Part shown: one piece after another, positions 25,536 through 34,100 of the stretch
Layout: each line of letters opens with the position of its first letter
Numbering within the stretch: the first letter of the stretch is position 1
Assembly (NCBI GenBank): GCA_964472545.1
Contig: CAYYNP010000004.1
Location: 1 to 64,000 of the forward strand
Length of the DNA: 64,000 bases
Direction of reading: 5' to 3'
DNA from: CAYYNP01 sp964472545
GTDB lineage: Bacteria > Planctomycetota > Planctomycetia > Pirellulales > Thermoguttaceae
Made by a program: the position numbers and the translations under genes
The notes under the pieces: model-generated
Database searches by the model: none
What the model was told of the DNA's origin: nothing
Seen by the model: only the letters and a program-made list of their open reading frames with translations

Positions 25536-26471
25536 GTGTCTCTCTTCCGCAATCCCGACCTACTCCCCGATGAATTCACCGGCGGCGCCGTGTCGATCGG
25601 CAATTTCGACGGCGTACACCGCGGCCACGTGCGGATTGTCGAGCGGCTACTGGCGATGGCACGTCGCGTGGGCGGCCCGGCGGTGGTGTTTACGTTCGAT
25701 CCCCACCCGGCCCGGCTGCTGCATCCCGAGGCCGCCCCGGCGCGGATCTGCGGCACCCGGCGCAAGGCCGAACTGCTGGGGGAATTGGGCGTCGACGCGG
25801 TGTGGGCCTACCCCACCGATCGGGCCTTGTTGAATCTCGACGCCCGAGAGTTCTTCGAGCAGATCGTATGCCGCAAGCTGCGGGCCAACGCGATCGTCGA
25901 GGGCCCCAATTTCTTCTTCGGCCGGGGCCGTTGCGGCACGATCGAAGTGCTGGGCCGCTACTGCAATGAATTCGACCTGAGGCTGGAGGTGGTCGACCCG
26001 ATTCGTTCGGCCGCCGCCACGGTCTCGAGTTCCCGCATTCGCGCGGCGATTGACGCCGGCGATCTGGATGAGGCCCGGCGGCTGCTCGGCCGGCCCTATC
26101 GCATCGGCGGCTCGGTCATCGCCGGCGAGCACCGGGGGACGGCCTTGGGATACCCCACCGCCAACATTGACGGCATCGACACCCTCGTGCCGGGCGACGG
26201 CATCTACGCCGGGGTCGCGCGGGTCGACGGCGCGGCCTGGCCCGCGGCGGTGAGCGTGGGGCCGAATCCCACCTTCGGCCAGAACGCCCGCAAGATCGAA
26301 GCCTACCTGATCGGCTACCAGGGGGCCCTCTACGACCACCAGATCGACCTTGACTTCCTCGCCCGGCTGCGGGAGATTAGGAAGTTCGATTCGGCCGAGG
26401 CGTTGGTGTCGCAAATGGATCGGGACGTGGCCGACACCCGCCGGATTGTCGAGCGCGACGCGGCACCGTAA
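25536..26471 (+). CDS. ribF: Bifunctional riboflavin kinase/FAD synthetase
   Basis: The product has 311 residues from GTG 25536. Longer readings from 25455 would translate a CT-rich spacer and are unlikely. The N-terminal FAD-synthetase nucleotidyltransferase carries 'SIGNFDGVHRGH' and 'VSSSRIRAAI'. The C-terminal riboflavin kinase domain carries 'GYPTANIDG', 'DGIYAGVARV' and 'GPNPTFGQNARKIEAYLI'. It converts riboflavin to FMN and FAD, cofactors needed by the many redox enzymes nearby. The start has no Shine-Dalgarno and is preceded by CCAACTCCCCACTCCTGACTCCC. Confidence 0.95.
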   Translation: MSLFRNPDLLPDEFTGGAVSIGNFDGVHRGHVRIVERLLAMARRVGGPAVVFTFDPHPARLLHPEAAPARICGTRRKAELLGELGVDAVWAYPTDRALLNLDAREFFEQIVCRKLRANAIVEGPNFFFGRGRCGTIEVLGRYCNEFDLRLEVVDPIRSAAATVSSSRIRAAIDAGDLDEARRLLGRPYRIGGSVIAGEHRGTALGYPTANIDGIDTLVPGDGIYAGVARVDGAAWPAAVSVGPNPTFGQNARKIEAYLIGYQGALYDHQIDLDFLARLREIRKFDSAEALVSQMDRDVADTRRIVERDAAP

Positions 26472-26505
26472 CTACACAGATTGAAAAAGGCGGAGTGGAA
26501 AATGG

Positions 26506-26690
26506 GGACTGGCTCCGAGCCGTCGCAGGTGCCGAACCTGCTGGGAAACGCCGTTGGCTCGGTGCCTGTCCCCGTTTTCCACGGGCCCCCGGTGTCGCCG
26601 CCCAAAAAAGGGGACAGGCACCGTCGGCAACACGATTCAGTGTTGCGCTACCTCTGGTCGACGGAGCCAGTCCCCGTTTTCGGGCTCCCG
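26506..26690. repeat. Complex family F-like repeat cluster
   Basis: Two facing modules occur. One runs from GAAAATGGGGACTGGCTCC to GTGCCTGTCCCCGTTTTCC (26506-26581). The other runs from AAAAAAGGGGACAGGCACC to GAGCCAGTCCCCGTTTTC (26603-26684). They share the GGGGACxGGxxC ends of family F but have different middles. The element occupies almost all of the 264-base spacer. Confidence 0.75.
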
Positions 26691-26735
26691 CGTTCACAAT
26701 TCAAGTAAGTGCCAAACCCTAACTCCAAAGCTCCC

Positions 26736-27716
26736 ATGCCTGACTGGTCACGCTTCGTCGAGATCGTTCGCACGCACCAGCGATTTGTGCTTACCACCCA
26801 CGTGCGGCCCGACGGCGACGCGCTGGGGAGCCAACTGGCCATGGCGGGAATTCTCCGCAGCCTCGGCAAGGAGGTCCTGCCGGCCAACGCCTTTGCCGTG
26901 CCGCCGAACCTGGCCTTCCTCGATCCCGGGCAGACGTTGAAGGAATTGGGCAACGACGTCACGGCCGAGGAACTCGAATCGTACGAGGTGCTGATGATCC
27001 TCGACACCTCGGCCTTCGCCCAACTCGGGGCGATGGGCGACGTGATCCGGTCGACGAAGATGTTGAAGACGGTGTTGGACCACCACGTCAGCGAGGACGA
27101 CCTGGGGGCCGAGATGTTCAAGGACGTCACGGCCGAAGCCACCGGACGGCTGGTGGCCGACGCGGCCGACCAACTTGGCGTGGAACTTACGCCCCAGATC
27201 GCCTCCGCCGCGATGACCGCCGTGGCCACCGACACCGGCTGGTTCCGCTTTTCCTCGACGACCGCCGCCACCCACCGGCTGGCCGCCAAGCTGATCGACG
27301 CGGGCGCGAAGGGCGATCAACTCTATCAGCAACTACACGAGAACGACACGCTGGCCCGGCTGCTGCTGATCGGCCGGACGATGGCCCGAGTGCAGACCGA
27401 GATGGACGGCCGGCTGATCCACACGGTCATCGAACGGGCCGACTTCGACGCCGTCGGCGCGCACCCGGCCGACAGCGAAGACATGATCAACATGACGCTT
27501 TCGGTGGGTGGGACCGAAGCTGCCGTGATCCTGGTCGAGCAAGCGACCGGCGGGTTCAAGATCAGCTTTCGTAGCCGCTGCGAGTTGGACTGTGCCGCCG
27601 TGGCCCAGCAGTTCGGCGGCGGCGGACACAAGAAGGCCGCCGGGGCGTTCCTCGACGAGCCGCTGGCTTCGGCCCAAGCGAAGGTTCTTGACGCCGTTCG
27701 CCGGGCCATGTCATAA
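26736..27716 (+). CDS. nrnA: DHH-DHHA1 phosphoesterase, NrnA-like
   Basis: The product has 326 residues from ATG 26736; a GTG 27 bases earlier is possible. The DHH domain contains 'TTHVRPDGDALGSQLAM' (motif I), 'LILDTSA'-type motif II and the family DHH box 'TVLDHHVSED'. 'TAVATDTGWFRF' provides another metal-site Asp. The C-terminal DHHA1 box is 'FGGGGHKKAAGAFL'. These are the residues of nanoRNase/3'-phosphoadenosine-5'-phosphate phosphatase enzymes, which clear 2-5-nt RNAs. Its SD-less CT-rich leader matches that of ribF just upstream. Confidence 0.9.
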   Translation: MPDWSRFVEIVRTHQRFVLTTHVRPDGDALGSQLAMAGILRSLGKEVLPANAFAVPPNLAFLDPGQTLKELGNDVTAEELESYEVLMILDTSAFAQLGAMGDVIRSTKMLKTVLDHHVSEDDLGAEMFKDVTAEATGRLVADAADQLGVELTPQIASAAMTAVATDTGWFRFSSTTAATHRLAAKLIDAGAKGDQLYQQLHENDTLARLLLIGRTMARVQTEMDGRLIHTVIERADFDAVGAHPADSEDMINMTLSVGGTEAAVILVEQATGGFKISFRSRCELDCAAVAQQFGGGGHKKAAGAFLDEPLASAQAKVLDAVRRAMS

Positions 27717-27726
27717 TGCCACGTTT

Positions 27727-27787
27727 ATAGTAGGCGTCTCGCTCCGCGAGACGTCATGACATCTTGCGGAGCAAGATGACTACTATC
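27727..27787. repeat. Family C repeat pair
   Basis: A forward unit ATAGTAGGCGTCTCGCTCCG (27727 on) and an inverted variant CATCTTGCGGAGCAAGATGA at 27769-27788 form a facing pair ending ACTACTAT. It separates the nrnA-like gene from the Rieske/cytochrome b unit. Confidence 0.85.
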
Positions 27788-27857
27788 GTGACTACAATGC
27801 CGTCGAGAACACCTTGCGGATTCCCGACCGAGTCCTGCAACGAAACATAGGTCTGCT

Positions 27858-28427
27858 ATGGAAGCCAAGCCCGAATCGTCTTGCTGTTGTTGCGGCTCCG
27901 GAGGCGCTCCGGCGGCCAACCGCCGCGGGTTCATCGCCGGCATGATCGCCGCGATATCGTTGGCCGTGCCGACGATCGTTGGCCTGCTGGCGGCGCTGAA
28001 TCCCTTGCGCCAGAAGGGCGGTGCCGGCGTTTCGGTGCGTTTGACGTCGCTGGACGTGTTGCCTGAAGACGGAACGCCGCAGAAGTTTCCCGTGATTGCC
28101 GATCGGGTCGACGCCTGGAACCGGTTGCGGAATCAGCCGATCGGGGGCGTGTTCTTGCGGCGCGTCGGCCCGGAAGAGGTCGAGGCGGTCAACGTGCTCT
28201 GCCCCCATGCGGGCTGCACGATCCAATACGCCGACACACCGGAAGGCGGCAAGTACTTCTGCCCGTGCCACACGGCCAGCTTCGGGCTCGACCGGCAGCC
28301 GCTGGACGATCCTTCGCCCAGCCCCCGTCCGCTCGACGCACTGGACGCGAAGGTCGAAGACGGCGAGGTCTGGGTGGAGTTCGTCAACTACAAGACCGGC
28401 ACCGCCAACAAGGAGCCCTTGGCATGA
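27858..28427 (+). CDS. Rieske [2Fe-2S] subunit of a cytochrome bc-type complex
   Basis: The product has 189 residues. A short Cys-rich head with four consecutive cysteines (residues 9-12) is followed by 'NRRGFIAGMIAAISLAVPTI', a Tat-like uncleaved membrane anchor. The Rieske boxes are C115-P-H117-A-G-C120 and C135-P-C137-H138, giving the Cys2His2 cluster ligands and disulfide pair. It takes electrons from quinol at the Qo site. Its stop overlaps the cytochrome b start by four bases (ATGA), so the two subunits are translated together. The tetracysteine head is unusual for the family. Confidence 0.93.
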   Translation: MEAKPESSCCCCGSGGAPAANRRGFIAGMIAAISLAVPTIVGLLAALNPLRQKGGAGVSVRLTSLDVLPEDGTPQKFPVIADRVDAWNRLRNQPIGGVFLRRVGPEEVEAVNVLCPHAGCTIQYADTPEGGKYFCPCHTASFGLDRQPLDDPSPSPRPLDALDAKVEDGEVWVEFVNYKTGTANKEPLA

Positions 28428-31045
28428 AATCGTTGCTCGCCTGGATCGACGAACGGACGGGGCTCATGCCGGCCGTCTGCAAGTGGCTCGACCCACCGGC
28501 GGCCCGCCGAGGCTGCTGCTATAGCCGCGTCTGGCCGGCCACGATCGGCTTTTCGCTGGCCGTGCAGTTGGTCACCGGGTTCTTCCTCTGGATGTACTAC
28601 AGCCCCAGCACGCGCTCGGCCTGGGAGAGCGTCTACTTCCTGCAATACGAAGTCACCGGCGGCTGGCTGTTGCGGGCGGTGCACCACTACTCGGCCCAAG
28701 TGATGCTGGTGTTGATCGGGCTCTACATGCTGCAGATGATCCTCGCGGCCTCGTATCGCAAGCCGCGCGAGTTGGTCTTCTGGACCGTGGTGCTGATGGG
28801 CCTGTTCTGTCTCGGCTCGCTGCTGACCGGCGATCTGTTGGCGTGGGACCAGAATAGCTGCGCCAGCACGCAGGTTCGCGTGAGCTTCCTCAACCTGTTG
28901 CCGGTGGTCGGCGGCAGCCTCTACAAACTGGCGGCCGGCGGCCCGGCCTTCGGGCATCTCACGCTGACGCGCTTCTTCACCCTGCACGTGGGGCTGCTTT
29001 CGGCCGGATTGGTCGTCTTGTGGCTGTTGCACGCGGTGCTGCAACGTCGGGCCGCCACCGTGGAAGCTGAAGCGGATGCTGCGGAGGCCGAGGCCGACAA
29101 CAATACCGATGCCGATGCCGACGCGGCAAAGAAGTCCGGCGGATGCTGGTCGTCGCAGGCGTTGTGCAACGCCGTGGCCTGCGCGATCGTGCTGGCGGTG
29201 GTGCTGCTGCTTTCGGTGCGTCACGGCACCAGCGGCGACGGGCGCGGGGTGACGTTGGGCTCGCCGGCCGACTTGAACCCGGCCAACTTCTATTCGGCCG
29301 CACGGCCGGAATGGGCCTTTCTGGGGCTCTACCAGTTCTCGAATATGTTCCCCGGCGGTCTGAAGATTGTGCCGATCTTCATCGTGCCGGGATTGCTGGT
29401 TTGCACTGTGTTGGCCATGCCGTGGATCGGCCGCGGCCGGATGGGGCCACTGTTCAACATCGGCCTGACGGTTGTGTTGCTCGTAGGGCTGACGATCCTG
29501 TCGTTTGCCTGTGTGGCCCACGACCGCGACAACGAAGACCATCAGCAGGCGTTGGCCGACGGCGAACGGGAGGCCCAGCGCGTGGTCGAACTCGCCCGCG
29601 GCCAGGGCATCCCGGCCACCGGGGCGTTGACGCTCCTGCAGAACGACCCTAAGACGCGCGGTCCGAAGCTCGGCAAGCAGGTCTGTGCGAGTTGCCACAC
29701 CTACGGCGCGATCGAGAGCGACGTGCCGGAAACCGGGGCGTTGATCCCGGACAACCCGTCGGCACCGGAACTCTACGGCTTCGCCTCGCGGAAGTGGGTC
29801 CGTGGGCTGATGGATCCCGAGCAGATCGGCGGTCCTCTGTACTTCGGCAATACGCGCTTCGCCACCGGGGCGATGGTGCGTTACGTAGAGAGCCGCTTCG
29901 CCAAGCTCGAGGAGGCCGACCGTGAAGCGATCATCGCGGCCCTTTCGGCCGAGGCTGGCATGCAGTTTGAGTGCGACGGCGAACCGGCTGCGGAAGATAT
30001 CGTCGCCAAGGGGCGCGAGTTGATCGCCAGCGAAGAGTGTGCCCGATGCCACGTGTTCCACGACGCCGGCCAGGGCGGTTCGGCTCCCGTTCTGACAGGC
30101 TACGGCTCGCGCGAGTGGCTGATCGGCGTCATTGCCGATCCGACGCACGGCGCCCTTTACGGCGGGCGCAACGATCGCATGCCGACCTACGTGGCCCAGT
30201 TCGATAAGCCGGCCGAGAATCTGCTCTCGGCAGCCGACGTGGAGCTCGTGGCCGATTGGCTGCAGGAGGATTGGTATCGCACGCCGTCGGAAGGAGAGGA
30301 AGAAGGCGAAGAGGCGGACGAGAGCCAACCCGCGCGACGCCCGGTAATCCTCACGCTCAACGACTGGCAGACCCGCCGCGACGACGTGCCGCCGATGCCG
30401 GAAGAGACGGGTCCACACGCCGAGGCCCGCACGCTCTATCGGCAGGAACTCTGCTCGCTTTGCCACGCTTACACGGTCACGGACGGCTCGATCCCGGCCG
30501 TCAGTTCGGCCGCTCCCGACCTGGGCGGTTTCGCCAGCCGCGAGTGGGTCGCGGGTATGCTCGACGCCGAGCAGATCAAGGGCCCGAAGTACTACGGCAA
30601 TACGGCCTTTAGCAACGGCAAGATGGTCAAGTGGCTCGTCAAGGACTTCCCCGAGTTGGCCGAAGACCTCGAGGAAGACGCCGCCAGGGAGTTGGAGGTG
30701 ATGGGCATCGCCCTATCGGCCGAAGCCAAGCTGCCGTCGCAGAAGGAACTCGACGAACGGGACGCCGAGCGGATCGAGGAAGGCCGCGAGAAGATCGGCA
30801 TCTACTGTGGCGACTGCCACAAGTTCCACGGCGAAGGCTCCGGCAGCCCCGACCTGACCGGCTACGGATCGCGCGAGTGGCTGATCGAGTTCATCACCGA
30901 CCCCAAGCGGTTCTACGGCAAGGACAACGACGGCATGCCCTCCTATCGGGGGTCGCCGGAGCATCCCGGGCGAAACCTGTTGACGCCAGAACAGATCGCC
31001 AAGCTGGCCGACTTTCTCCGCGGCGAGACGCCCGGCGAAGAGTAG
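28424..31045 (+). CDS. Cytochrome b (b6/subunit IV type) fused to a tetrahaem cytochrome c region
   Basis: The product has 873 residues. Residues ~35-208 carry four helices like cytochrome b6; an acidic Ala/Asp/Glu linker (~210-238) leads to three helices (~247-365) like subunit IV. The C-terminal half has four c-haem CxxCH sites: CASCH (421-425), CARCH, CSLCH and CGDCH. They sit in similar modules containing 'GFASR' or 'GYGSREWL'. b-haem ligands H87, H188 and H203 are present, with b6-like 15-residue spacing of the last two, but the expected fourth His is Tyr101. The Qo motif is PEWA (295-298), not PEWY. No Cys aligns with the b6 haem-cn Cys. It should oxidise quinol with the Rieske partner and pass electrons to its own c-haems. 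Confidence 0.93.
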   Translation: MKSLLAWIDERTGLMPAVCKWLDPPAARRGCCYSRVWPATIGFSLAVQLVTGFFLWMYYSPSTRSAWESVYFLQYEVTGGWLLRAVHHYSAQVMLVLIGLYMLQMILAASYRKPRELVFWTVVLMGLFCLGSLLTGDLLAWDQNSCASTQVRVSFLNLLPVVGGSLYKLAAGGPAFGHLTLTRFFTLHVGLLSAGLVVLWLLHAVLQRRAATVEAEADAAEAEADNNTDADADAAKKSGGCWSSQALCNAVACAIVLAVVLLLSVRHGTSGDGRGVTLGSPADLNPANFYSAARPEWAFLGLYQFSNMFPGGLKIVPIFIVPGLLVCTVLAMPWIGRGRMGPLFNIGLTVVLLVGLTILSFACVAHDRDNEDHQQALADGEREAQRVVELARGQGIPATGALTLLQNDPKTRGPKLGKQVCASCHTYGAIESDVPETGALIPDNPSAPELYGFASRKWVRGLMDPEQIGGPLYFGNTRFATGAMVRYVESRFAKLEEADREAIIAALSAEAGMQFECDGEPAAEDIVAKGRELIASEECARCHVFHDAGQGGSAPVLTGYGSREWLIGVIADPTHGALYGGRNDRMPTYVAQFDKPAENLLSAADVELVADWLQEDWYRTPSEGEEEGEEADESQPARRPVILTLNDWQTRRDDVPPMPEETGPHAEARTLYRQELCSLCHAYTVTDGSIPAVSSAAPDLGGFASREWVAGMLDAEQIKGPKYYGNTAFSNGKMVKWLVKDFPELAEDLEEDAARELEVMGIALSAEAKLPSQKELDERDAERIEEGREKIGIYCGDCHKFHGEGSGSPDLTGYGSREWLIEFITDPKRFYGKDNDGMPSYRGSPEHPGRNLLTPEQIAKLADFLRGETPGEE

Positions 31046-31072
31046 CCGCTCCTCGCCTTCGAGTGCTTGCCC

Positions 31073-31172
31073 GTAGCCGAACTCGCCAGAGTTTGGCCAC
31101 TTGCCGGGGAGGCGAACTCGTCAGAGTTTGGCCGCCACGTGGATTTCTCCAAAGTCTGGCGACTTCGGCTAC
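31073..31172. repeat. Repeat family I (GTAGCCGAACTCGCCAGAGTTTGG), two direct and one inverted copy
   Basis: Copies lie at 31073-31100 and 31111-31138, with an inverted copy at 31146-31172. The inverted copy supplies the TAG stop codon of the giant surface gene, so the element reaches into that reading frame. Confidence 0.85.
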
Positions 31173-34100
31173 TCTCCATACGCGGCCAACAGCACGTCGA
31201 CGCCGTCGGCCACCGGGTCGCGCTCCTGCGGCTCTGCGCCATCTGCCGGATCGACCTGGGCCAGCCACGCCAGATTGGCCGGCGCGGCGCCTTGGACGTC
31301 GGAGAGATCGATCAACTGCAATGCCGTGAGGAAGTTGGTCTGGTTGTTCCGCGCCAAGAGCACGTCGGTCGAGTTCACCCGGCCGTCGCGGTTGTAGTCG
31401 TAGGAGAAATCGATCGCGGCCGGATTGAGGAAATTGCGGGGATTGTTGCGTGCCAGCAGCAGGTCGGTGGTGGTGACCTGGGCATTGCCGGCCGAATTGC
31501 CGGCTTCGGCCACGGCGTTGCCGAAGTAGAAGACGTTGTCGCCGGACATGCCCAGCCCGGCGCCGACGACCGTCACCTCCAGCCACGTCTTCTTGACGGC
31601 GTAATCCGCCCAAGTCAGCGTGATCCGGGCCGAGCCGTCGACGCCGTCGCCCTCGCGGAGCGTCACGCTTAGCGGCGCGGGCGCGTCGGCCCAACCGCTG
31701 GGATCGTTGTTGTTGCCGATGCGGAAGCGGAAGTCGTCCGCGTCGGGCACGGTTCCCGCGGGCAGGCCGGCGATGTCGACCATCACGCCGTTGATGCCCA
31801 GGCTGAAGCTGGTGTAGTTCTCGCCGGTGGCCACGTTGCCGGCCAATAGCGGCGACTTGTCGATGGCGATGGCTGCGTCGTCGGCCGCGTTGGCCCCGGC
31901 GTTGTTGCCGTCGAAGCTCGAGCGGTTGTAGAAGACGTGCCGGCCGACGACCGCGGCGGAGGGTACGACCAAGGCGGAGGCGTCGCCGGGCGAGGGCACG
32001 GCGGCCTGCCAACTGGCGACGTAGGTGCCGCCGGTGTCGACGGCCGTCCGGTGCAGCGAATCGCCCAATCCGTCGGCCGAAAGCGGCCAGTCGCCGTCGG
32101 GCCGGTAGTCGATCTGATCGACCAGCAGCCAGGGGAGGATCTGCGGAACGTCTTGTGTCGGCTGGTCGGGCTGCATCAGCCGGAGACTCTCGCCGGCGTT
32201 GTCCAGCGACCCGTCGTACGGACCGAAGATCTGTACGTTGGCCGCCACGCCGTAGCGGCTGCGGAAGGTTGCCGGGTCGATCGGCACCACCAACGCCACG
32301 CCGCCGGTGGGAATCTCGGCGCCTGCGGGGAAGTAATAGCCCAGCCCGGCGATCCGCCAGGTGTTCGCGGGATTGGCCGGATCGAAGAGCTGCACGGTCT
32401 GGCCGCCGACGTTGACCAATTCGACGAACTCGTCGAGCACGCCGCCCTCGTCGACCGGATGGTACATCATCTCGCTGATCATCACCGGCCCGATCCGCGC
32501 GGCGGAGTTGGGGCCGTCGAGCGTGTTGTCGAGCATCGGATAGACGTCGCCGGTGGCGTTGGGCCAGCGGCCGAAAGTCTCGCCGTTGGCCGTGGCGGGG
32601 AACTCGATGTGATCGGCGAACCGCGTCAGGTTGCCGGCGGCGTCGGCCTCCATCAGCCAGACGTCGTCGCCTTCGGCGCCGTTTAGGGCGAAGTCGTTCG
32701 CGCCGGTGCCGCCGAACTCGATTGCCTGGTCGACCTGCCAGACGTTGTTGCCGTCGTAGTGCCCTTCGTAGAAGGTGACGTATCCACCGGCGGGGATGAC
32801 CGTGTCGTCGGGGACGCGGAACATCTTGTAGTTGCCGTTCTGATCGCTGGCTTCCCAGCCCCACTTGTCGCTGAGATACCATCCGCCGACGGGGATCGCC
32901 GCTCCGCTGGTGTTGTGCAGTTCGATCGCGTCGACTTGCGGGAAGTCGGTGTGGGTAAGCACTTCGTTGATCACCACGCCGGTTGCGGCCATCGGGCCAT
33001 CGCCGGGCGTGCCGCCGAAGGCGATGCTCGAACGCCACGACGTGCTCTGCCCATAATCGGCCGGCAACGTGGCGAGCGGATCGATCAACTCCAACGCGGC
33101 CCCCTTGCCGTCGGCCCGGCCGGGCCAGTCGCCCCCGTCGTCGTAGCGGAGGTCGTGGATCGGCTGGCCGAGGCGGTCGGCCAATACGAGCCGCTCGCCG
33201 CCGTCATCGAGCGTGCCGGTGAAGGTGCCGGCGACGTCGACTTCGGTGCCGTATCGGGCCTGAAAAGCGTCCACGTCGGCAACGACCACTGCGTACGCGC
33301 CCGGGGCCAGCGAGTAGCCGCCGTCGCCGAAAGTGAAGTCGATCCCGTTGGTGAACTGCACGTCGGTCAGATCCACGACCCGATCGGCGGTCGTGTTGAA
33401 CAACTCGACGAACTCGAAGTACTGCGACTCATCGATCAGGTCATCCGGATCGGGCGGCATCAGGGCCAACTCGGCGGCGGTGATCGGATCGTAGGGATGG
33501 TAGTTGACCTCGCTAATCGCCAGGTTGTCGGCGGTCGGCGGATCACCCACGTAGAACTGGGCCTCGGCCAGCGGCGACCACTCTCCGCCGGAGAGGGCCC
33601 GGGCGGAGACCAACGTCGGTTCGTCGAGCGTGATCGCGCCGCCGCCGGCGGTCGGCACGGACGCCTCGAGCCGCAGCCCGAGGACCACGTCGCTGCTGCC
33701 GGCGCTCGCTTGATGGACCTCGACGGCCAGCACGTTGTCGCCCTGCCGCAAGGCATCGGTGGGCAGATCGAAGGGGCCTTCCCAATCGGCATCGTCGACG
33801 AAGTCGTTGGCGAACTCGCCGTGGGAGACCGGATCGCCCGAGGTGCCGTCCATCCGCACGCGCCGCACCTCTTGGCCGTTGAGATAGACCACGAAGCCGT
33901 CGTCGATGACCGTGTTCAGTTTCAGTGAGACGTCTTGCAGGTCGCCATCGTAGGTGAAGTGCGTGCGGAAGTAGTAGGTCGTCTCGCCGAGCGTCAGCGG
34001 CGTGTTCTTCGGTTCCGGCAGGGCGTCATTCTCGACGTAGAGCAGTCCCTTGCCGGTGGGCCACGCGGCGTCGTTGTACGCGGCGTCGGTCCAAGTATCC

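Noticed and set aside
28388..30466. 692-codon minus-strand frame opposite cytochrome b
   Set aside because: Shadow frame; the plus strand has all cytochrome b and CxxCH motifs.
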